Shown: piece by piece, positions 6,824-9,801 of the stretch
How positions within the stretch are numbered: position 1 is the stretch's first letter
Layout of the letters: every line of letters begins with the position of its first letter
Assembly: GCA_035605155.1 (NCBI GenBank)
Contig: DATNHC010000063.1
Span: forward strand, 1 to 9,801
Origin: VRUE01 sp035605155
Lineage (GTDB): Bacteria > Actinomycetota > Thermoleophilia > Solirubrobacterales > 70-9
Direction of reading: 5' to 3'
Length of the DNA stretch: 9,801 bases
Translations under genes and position numbers: made by a program
The notes under the pieces: generated by a model
Database searches by the model: none
Seen by the model: only the letters and a program-made list of their open reading frames with translations
What the model was told of the DNA's origin: nothing

Positions 6824-7252
6824 TCAACGGTCCCCGACGACGAACAGACGTGGAAATGGCTCAACTGGTGCTGCTGGATTGACTGCGGCTGCGACGACCA
6901 CGCCCCATTGGCTGCCGTCTCCGGTCGCCTCGCGATCGCTCAGTTGGCCCCATGCGAGCACCGGGACGCCAACGTGCAAGCTCGACACGCTTCGCCGGGC
7001 CAATGCAGCCGGCACTTCGACCTCGCAGCGCGCCAGGGTCCACAGGTCCTCGGGCCGCTCGGGGTCGCGCACCGGAAACCCAAGCCGGAGCATCGTGACC
7101 GCATCGCCTCGCGGGCTCCTCGCCTTATGAGGCTTCTCCAGCAGCGTTCCTGTCAGCACCAAGTGATTCAGGCCAGGCGGAATCTGCTCAGGAAACGGCG
7201 GCCTTCGAGAAGGACCGTTCCGTGCCGACCGGCATCGCCGCCCGCTCATCAC
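6824..7252 (-). CDS. SSB-like OB-fold protein, divergent
   Basis: A 142-residue protein. After a basic, proline-containing N-terminal stretch (1-27), residues about 28-127 read like a single-stranded DNA-binding (SSB) OB fold: LNHLVLTGTLLEKPH, then SPRGDAVTMLRLGFPVRD, a strand around LARCEVEV, VGVPVLAWGQLSDR, and a closing WGVVVAAAV. This follows the SSB order of 'N.v.LtG.l...P', 'G..v...rl.v.rd' and 'G..v.v.G.l..r'. It lacks the long acidic C-terminal tail of housekeeping SSB and is shorter and more degenerate, so it may be a mobile-element or accessory SSB or a relative with a different ligand. The start is GTG 7252 or ATG 7249, since an in-frame TGA lies five codons upstream. It is 59 bases ahead of the multi-HTH gene and overlaps the candidate 53-aa gene. 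Confidence 0.62.
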   Translation of the reverse strand: MMSGRRCRSARNGPSRRPPFPEQIPPGLNHLVLTGTLLEKPHKARSPRGDAVTMLRLGFPVRDPERPEDLWTLARCEVEVPAALARRSVSSLHVGVPVLAWGQLSDREATGDGSQWGVVVAAAVNPAAPVEPFPRLFVVGDR

Positions 7253-7410
7253 GCCGTGCCCCTGTCAGGCGCGCTTCCTCGGGGGCCGAGGCACCGTGCA
7301 GTGCTGACCAGCTCCAGACCAGCCTGCACAGTCCCTGCGACCGCCCCGGCCCCCGAGAGCCCGCGACTCCTGACGATTGATCGTTCCCTGCTTGCCGCCC
7401 GCGCTTTCAT
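7249..7410 (-). CDS. Candidate small coupled gene, 53 aa
   Basis: This short frame fills the gap between the 154-aa gene and the SSB-like gene. Its ATG (7410-7408) overlaps the upstream TGA as ATGA, GGGGAG lies five bases ahead of it, and its own TGA (7251-7249) is embedded in the GTGATG where the SSB-like gene begins. The product starts basic (MKARAASRERSIVRSR), then has a small, mildly hydrophobic stretch (GLSGAGAVAGTVQAGLELVS) and a short tail with one Cys. I recognise no family. Against it: about a quarter of its third codon positions are A or T, more than expected for a strongly selected high-GC gene, so it may be a coupling leader peptide or chance. Confidence 0.4.
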   Translation of the reverse strand: MKARAASRERSIVRSRGLSGAGAVAGTVQAGLELVSTARCLGPRGSAPDRGTA

Positions 7411-7871
7411 GGGGTCTCCCCGTGCGGACACGTCGAGCGGCTTCGCCGGATGGCCCGACCGTTTCTGCGCGCCTCACGCGGGTCAAGCTCGGCCAACAGC
7501 TTGTTACAGACCTCGTAGCCGACCTGGAAGCGCTGATCGGTTTCGGCGTCTTCGCGGCTCGACTGAGCCTCGGCGCCCGACTCAACGAGGACTTTCACCG
7601 CTTCGCCCTGCAAGCGCTGGAGCAGTTCCATCAGGTCGTGCTCGGGCATGGTCAGATCGACGGTCTCGCGCTCGTCCGTCTCCCCCCAGCCGATGTCTTG
7701 CAGCAGCCGGAAGTCTTCGGCGAACTCCAGACCCAGCTCCTCTGCCTTCGCAAAGTCTTTGGTGCGCTCCAAGGCGACCCAGAAGTCCTCGATGCTGCCG
7801 AGGTGATTGCGGACCAGTTCGTAGAGCCCGTCACGCTGGTCGCTGTCGATGGTCGTGATGCTGGCGGGCAC
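7407..7871 (-). CDS. Conserved-looking acidic helical protein of unknown function, 154 aa
   Basis: First gene of the minus-strand cassette. The product is mostly charged and predicted helical: RDGLYELVRNHLGSIEDFW (13-31), an acidic middle with EELGLEFAEDFRLLQDIGW (44-62), then MPEHDLMELLQRLQGEA and RFQVGYEVCNKLLAELD. No signal peptide, membrane segment or catalytic motif is seen. After residue 132 the character changes to a basic tail (REARRNGRAIRRSRS), which might be a later extension. The start is the GTG at 7871, preceded by GAGGAGG with a six-base spacer, one of the best ribosome sites in the window. I cannot assign a function; the SSB-like partner hints at a DNA-linked role, which is weak inference. 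Confidence 0.75.
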   Translation of the reverse strand: MPASITTIDSDQRDGLYELVRNHLGSIEDFWVALERTKDFAKAEELGLEFAEDFRLLQDIGWGETDERETVDLTMPEHDLMELLQRLQGEAVKVLVESGAEAQSSREDAETDQRFQVGYEVCNKLLAELDPREARRNGRAIRRSRSTCPHGETP

Positions 7872-7904
7872 GGTGCCCCTCCTCTCAATAAGGCACCGAG
7901 GAGG
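7872..7904 (-). promoter_or_regulatory. Shine-Dalgarno region with two mutually exclusive pairings
   Basis: On the minus strand the order before the GTG is CCTCCTC-GGTGCC, a seven-base linker TTATTGA, then GAGGAGG-GGCACC and the start codon. The first block (7904-7892) and second block (7884-7872) pair segment by segment: CCTCCTC with the Shine-Dalgarno GAGGAGG, and GGTGCC with GGCACC. The segments are in the same order in both blocks, so the two stems cross. With no bases between segments they can hardly coexist as a pseudoknot, and would act as alternatives: one hides the ribosome site in a stem, the other leaves it in a loop. Regulation is inference. Confidence 0.4.
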
Positions 7905-7959
7905 ACGAGCCCAGCGACGCGATCCAGAACGATCTACGTCGGTACCGTCTCTCTCGCAT

Positions 7960-7976
7960 CGAAGGCTCGCCCTTCG
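7960..7976. repeat. Hairpin CGAAGG / CCTTCG
   Basis: Six-base perfect inverted repeat with a five-base CTCGC loop. Together with the larger hairpin six bases away it would give the leader of the minus-strand cassette two stacked stems. Confidence 0.6.
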
Positions 7977-7982
7977 GTGCCG

Positions 7983-8013
7983 GGCCCCGGGGCGTTACAG
8001 CGCCGCCGGGGCC
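7983..8013. repeat. Large GC hairpin
   Basis: Arms GGCCCCGG (7983-7990) and CCGGGGCC (8006-8013) pair perfectly; inside them GGCG (7991-7994) pairs with CGCC (8001-8004), leaving one bulged G (8005) and the loop TTACAG. That is a 12-bp stem. Neither side has a U-run, so it is not a classic intrinsic terminator; it may be an RNA structure in the leader or a terminator of another type. Confidence 0.65.
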
Positions 8014-8076
8014 ACTTATTCGCGTTTCTCGCGGCCGAACGTAGGTGGATGGGAGCCGTCGCGCAAGGTCTAAATC

Positions 8077-8123
8077 GACCTCACTTTGACCTCACCTTGC
8101 CCCAGGGCTTGCCCCAGCGGCTT
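8077..8123. repeat. Two adjacent tandem duplications
   Basis: GACCTCACTTT is followed directly by GACCTCACCTT (8077-8087, 8088-8098; one mismatch). Then GCCCCAGGGCTT is followed directly by GCCCCAGCGGCTT (8099-8110, 8111-8123; one mismatch and one inserted base). The pair lies about 200 bp upstream of the 154-aa gene and may be a protein-binding array or a trace of replication slippage. Confidence 0.6.
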
Positions 8124-8157
8124 TTTTGGCCGATTTTGAGGTCTCCCAAAAACGCGA

Positions 8158-8180
8158 AAACCCGCTCTATAAGCGGGTTT
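8158..8180 (-). terminator. Intrinsic terminator of tRNA-fMet
   Basis: A perfect nine-base stem (8158-8166 with 8172-8180) with a five-base loop. In the minus-strand transcript it reads AAACCCGCT-loop-AGCGGGTTT, extended by TTTTCGCGTTTTT. It begins nine bases beyond the tRNA 3' end, as expected for a monocistronic tRNA unit. Confidence 0.85.
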
Positions 8181-8188
8181 CCGTCCTA

Positions 8189-8262
<74 letters not shown>

Positions 8263-8273
8263 GCGGTCTGGTC

Positions 8274-8282
8274 ATGCTAGCA
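8274..8282 (-). promoter_or_regulatory. Extended -10 promoter of tRNA-fMet
   Basis: TGCTAGCAT on the minus strand fits the extended -10 form TGnTAnnnT and lies 11 bases upstream of the mature tRNA 5' end, giving a start point close to the tRNA. No good -35 box is seen at the usual distance, which an extended -10 tolerates. Confidence 0.45.
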
Positions 8283-8360
8283 ACGTGAGGATGGGATGCG
8301 GGGCGGCTGGTTTAGCTGTGCAGGTGCTCTTGCCGGGCGTCTCTCTAGAGTGCCGCCGGC

Positions 8361-9302
8361 ATGTCTAGGGATTCCGACAGGGTTGCGGTGGTCGACATCG
8401 GCTCCAACTCGACTCGGCTGCTGGTTGCCGATGTCGACGGGCGTCGCGTCTCCGAGGTCGAGCGGCAGAGTCGGGTGACGAAGCTGGGGCGGGGCGTCGA
8501 TCTTTCCGGGCAACTTTCGGCCGAGGCGATCGAGGCGGCCTGCGAGGCGATCGCCGACTACGCCGAGATCTGCCGCGAGGCCGAGGTCGAGCGAATCGAG
8601 TCGATCGCGACCAGCGCAGTTCGCGATGCCACCAATGGCAGCGCCTTCGTCGCCGAGCTGCGCGAGCGCTTCGCACTCTCTGCACGGGTGCTCGACGGCG
8701 AGGAGGAGGCGCGGCTCACCTACGTCGGCGCCACCTCCGAGCAGCCGCCAAGCGAGCCCACGCTTGTCGTCGACATAGGCGGCGGCTCAACCGAGCTGAT
8801 CGTCGGCGTAGGCGACGAGATCTCCTTCCACGCATCGCTGCAGGCCGGCGTCGTGCGCCACAGCGAGCGCCATATCTCCACGGACCCGCCGACGACCTCG
8901 GAGCTCGAGGCGCTGGCGAGCGATGTTCGCTCACTTATCAAGAGCGCGATTGCCGATCAGCCCGGCACGGTCGCGCGCGCCGGGATCGCAGTCGCCGGCA
9001 CTCCGACGTCCCTTGCCTCGATCGAGCTCGGCCTCGAGCCCTACGATCCTAAGCAAGTACACGGGCATACGCTGACGCTGACCGGCATCCAGCACCTGCT
9101 TTCGCAGCTTGCCTCTGCCCCACTGTCTAAACGGGTCGAGATCGCCGGGATGCACCCTGATCGCGCGCCTACGATCGTCGCCGGAGTGGTCATTCTGGTG
9201 GAGACGATGCGTGCCTTCGGCCTGGAGAGCATCGAGGTCTCTGAGCACGACATCCTCTATGGCGTAGCGATGGGGGCTGCATCCGCTTTGGACTGCGGAT
9301 AA
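8361..9302 (+). CDS. Exopolyphosphatase / GppA-type phosphatase (Ppx/GppA family)
   Basis: A 313-residue ASKHA-fold phosphatase that releases phosphate from polyphosphate and/or hydrolyses pppGpp to ppGpp, linking it to the stringent response. The actin-like phosphate-binding motifs are present: VVDIGSNSTRLLV (10-22), SIATSAVRDATNG (81-93), VVDIGGGSTELIVG (136-149) with the catalytic-region Glu119-type position upstream in GEEEARLTYVG (113-123), then AGTPTSLAS (212-220), the ribose/base region HPDRAPTIVAG (265-275) and EVSEHDILYGV (292-302). The length matches the short, single-lobe-pair actinobacterial Ppx proteins that lack the C-terminal HD domain of the E. coli enzymes. No strong Shine-Dalgarno precedes the ATG; only GAG at 8348-8350. 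It is divergent from tRNA-fMet and has no operon partner in the window. Confidence 0.93.
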   Translation: MSRDSDRVAVVDIGSNSTRLLVADVDGRRVSEVERQSRVTKLGRGVDLSGQLSAEAIEAACEAIADYAEICREAEVERIESIATSAVRDATNGSAFVAELRERFALSARVLDGEEEARLTYVGATSEQPPSEPTLVVDIGGGSTELIVGVGDEISFHASLQAGVVRHSERHISTDPPTTSELEALASDVRSLIKSAIADQPGTVARAGIAVAGTPTSLASIELGLEPYDPKQVHGHTLTLTGIQHLLSQLASAPLSKRVEIAGMHPDRAPTIVAGVVILVETMRAFGLESIEVSEHDILYGVAMGAASALDCG

Positions 9303-9424
9303 CCCCGTATTCCCAATCAGGGGTAATTGCCTGTTCCCATATGGATAGCAGAGCATTACGCGCTCCTACAGATGGGTCAAGATAGCGTCCTAACCCCAAG
9401 AATTGGTAGTCAGGTCCTACCTAA

Positions 9425-9440
9425 TTCCCAGTAATGGGAA
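9425..9440. repeat. Inverted repeat TTCCCA-N4-TGGGAA
   Basis: Perfect six-base arms with a GTAA spacer. Further copies of TTCCCA on the same strand lie at 9311-9316 and 9335-9340, making four half-sites in 130 bases, so a protein-binding site is as likely as an RNA hairpin. Confidence 0.5.
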
Positions 9441-9479
9441 AAGTGGCAAGTGGACGCAGCGGATAGCCGGCCGCATAAT

Positions 9480-9525
9480 CACCTCATCGGGGAAAGAGGT
9501 GGGGCACTCCACCTAAAGACCCGAT
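9480..9525. ncRNA. Candidate structured RNA: nested hairpin with alternative pairing
   Basis: ATCGGG (9486-9491) pairs with CCCGAT (9520-9525), and inside it AGGTGG (9497-9502) pairs with CCACCT (9509-9514). The two stems are separated by a symmetric purine-only internal loop, GAAAG opposite AAAGA, and capped by GGCACT. GAGGTG (9496-9501) could instead pair with CACCTC just upstream (9480-9485), breaking the main fold. The strand is not determined and no downstream gene would be controlled, so this would be a free-standing RNA or part of a 3' UTR. I match it to no known RNA family. Confidence 0.3.
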
Positions 9526-9590
9526 TTATAGGGCTCGGACGATTGCCGCATCATGGCGCCTCCCGCCGTCTGGGTCCATCAAATAAGAAC

Positions 9591-9630
9591 TGGTCCCTGA
9601 AGACGTACCCCTGCCCGTCCTGAGGGACCA
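9591..9630. repeat. Spaced inverted repeat TGGTCCCT / AGGGACCA
   Basis: Perfect eight-base arms at 9591-9598 and 9623-9630 around a 24-base spacer, directly beside the strong terminator hairpin. It could extend the terminator structure on the plus strand or be a remnant of a small insertion. Confidence 0.45.
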
Positions 9631-9634
9631 TCTT

Positions 9635-9664
9635 GAATCGGCCGCCAGCGATGGCGGCCGATTC
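9635..9664. terminator. Strong hairpin between convergent genes
   Basis: A perfect 13-bp stem, GAATCGGCCGCCA (9635-9647) with TGGCGGCCGATTC (9652-9664), and a GCGA tetraloop of the stable GNRA type. It lies 24 bases past the stop of the minus-strand thiamine-pyrophosphate enzyme gene and is the likely terminator for it. U-runs are poor on both sides, as is common for actinobacterial terminators. Confidence 0.75.
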
Positions 9665-9688
9665 TCGTCTGGCCCCCTTGGCTGCCCG

Positions 9689-9801
9689 TCAGGCCAGGTT
9701 CGACTTGCGCGGGTAGACGACCTCGGGATCGGTGAGCACGTTGACCAGGGTCGGCCGGCCCGACTCGAAGGCCCGCTCTAGGGCCGGGCGCAGCTCGCCG
9801 G
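9689..9801 (-). CDS. Thiamine-pyrophosphate enzyme, C-terminal end (acetolactate-synthase-like), partial
   Basis: Only the last 36 residues and the TGA (9691-9689) are inside the window. They read GELRPALERAFESGRPTLVN followed by VLTDPEVVYPRKSNLA. The order 'L.palerA..sgrPtlvnV..Dp' is the end of the C-terminal TPP-binding domain of the acetolactate synthase / oxalyl-CoA decarboxylase / benzoylformate decarboxylase superfamily, and the YPR.SNLA ending resembles actinobacterial IlvB-like proteins. The exact reaction cannot be told from this fragment. It is convergent with the ppx-type gene and ends in front of the hairpin at 9635-9664. Confidence 0.75.
   Translation of the reverse strand, partial: GELRPALERAFESGRPTLVNVLTDPEVVYPRKSNLA

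Larger units (their letters stand above)
7905..8157. other. Structured intergenic leader upstream of the minus-strand cassette
   Basis: No gene is visible between the 154-aa gene and the tRNA terminator. It holds two neighbouring hairpins (7960-7976 and 7983-8013) and back-to-back tandem repeats (8077-8123). The promoter of the minus-strand cassette should lie here or just beyond, but I see no convincing -35/-10 pair. GAGGTC occurs on the minus strand twice within the tandem repeat and once on the plus strand at 8138-8143, so a dimeric or repeated protein site is possible. Confidence 0.5.
9303..9688. other. Gene-free, relatively AT-rich intergenic region with inverted repeats
   Basis: No credible gene in 386 bases. 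Base composition is visibly less GC-rich than the flanking genes up to about 9600. It holds a weak hairpin right after the ppx stop (ACCCC 9303-9307 with GGGGT 9321-9325), a TTCCCA-gtaa-TGGGAA hairpin (9425-9440), a nested hairpin (9486-9525), a spaced inverted repeat (9591-9630) and the terminator (9635-9664). It separates two convergent genes, so it is mostly 3' untranslated sequence unless a small RNA is made here. Confidence 0.6.

Noticed and set aside
7265..7585. Minus-strand frame of 106 codons in line with the SSB-like gene, ending at its upstream TGA
   Set aside because: Considered as a broken N-terminal part of the SSB-like gene, but its product is Arg/Ser-rich, more than half of it overlaps the 154-aa gene, and the OB fold is complete without it.
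6704..7858. Long plus-strand open frame (384 codons) antisense to the SSB-like and 154-aa genes
   Set aside because: Product is rich in Arg, Pro and Ser with no motif, no ribosome site was found, and the minus-strand frames have recognisable folds, good Shine-Dalgarno sites and overlaps. Typical GC-driven antisense frame.
7872..7904. H-type pseudoknot at the ribosome site
   Set aside because: The pairing order fits a pseudoknot, but there are no bases to cross either groove between the segments, so alternative hairpins are more realistic.
7905..8157. CRISPR array or integron-like repeat series
   Set aside because: The tandem units occur only twice each, differ in sequence and have no spacers.
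9441..9560. Known riboswitch, tmRNA, RNase P or SRP RNA
   Set aside because: I looked for the conserved cores of c-di-GMP, SAM, cobalamin, TPP and FMN riboswitches and of tmRNA, RNase P and SRP RNA, and found none.
9551..9631. Minus-strand frame of 26 codons just after the terminator hairpin
   Set aside because: Too short, no ribosome site beyond the hairpin itself, and it lies downstream of a strong terminator; no family recognised.

Overview
The window is high-GC bacterial DNA with dense genes, several ATGA start/stop overlaps, an initiator tRNA gene without an encoded CCA end, and XRE-type proteins whose domains end in an 'L..GI.W' motif. This fits an actinobacterium, probably of the Solirubrobacterales/Thermoleophilia kind. 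That assignment is inference from protein style; no taxonomic marker is present.

Left part (1-4912): a cytochrome P450 enters from the left edge and meets, stop codon against stop codon, a minus-strand operon reading ArsR-rhodanese regulator, ArsM-like methyltransferase and DUF4395 membrane protein. From the same 73-bp divergent promoter region, a plus-strand operon encodes an ETHE1/persulfide-dioxygenase-like metallo-beta-lactamase-fold enzyme and an MFS transporter. Together these five genes look like a locus for sensing, oxidising, methylating or exporting reactive sulfur or metalloid species. The regulator's only cysteines lie in its rhodanese loop, which points to persulfide sensing.

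Middle part (4884-7871, minus strand): a cassette starts with a 154-aa protein of unknown function, continues with a candidate 53-aa gene that fills the gap with overlapping start and stop codons and an SSB-like OB-fold protein, and ends with a 626-aa protein. That last protein carries a zinc ribbon, four XRE helix-turn-helix domains and two further HTH units in a duplicated XRE-XRE-HTH layout. It is the most unusual gene here. The cassette has a long structured leader (hairpins, tandem repeats) and a complementary-block arrangement over the Shine-Dalgarno sequence of the first gene.

Right part (8158-9801): a tRNA-fMet gene with a clear terminator, a divergent exopolyphosphatase/GppA-type gene, then about 386 bp of relatively AT-rich DNA without a gene but with several inverted repeats, including a nested hairpin with an alternative pairing. 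It ends in a strong hairpin terminator and the last 36 residues of a thiamine-pyrophosphate enzyme (acetolactate-synthase-like) entering from the right edge on the minus strand.
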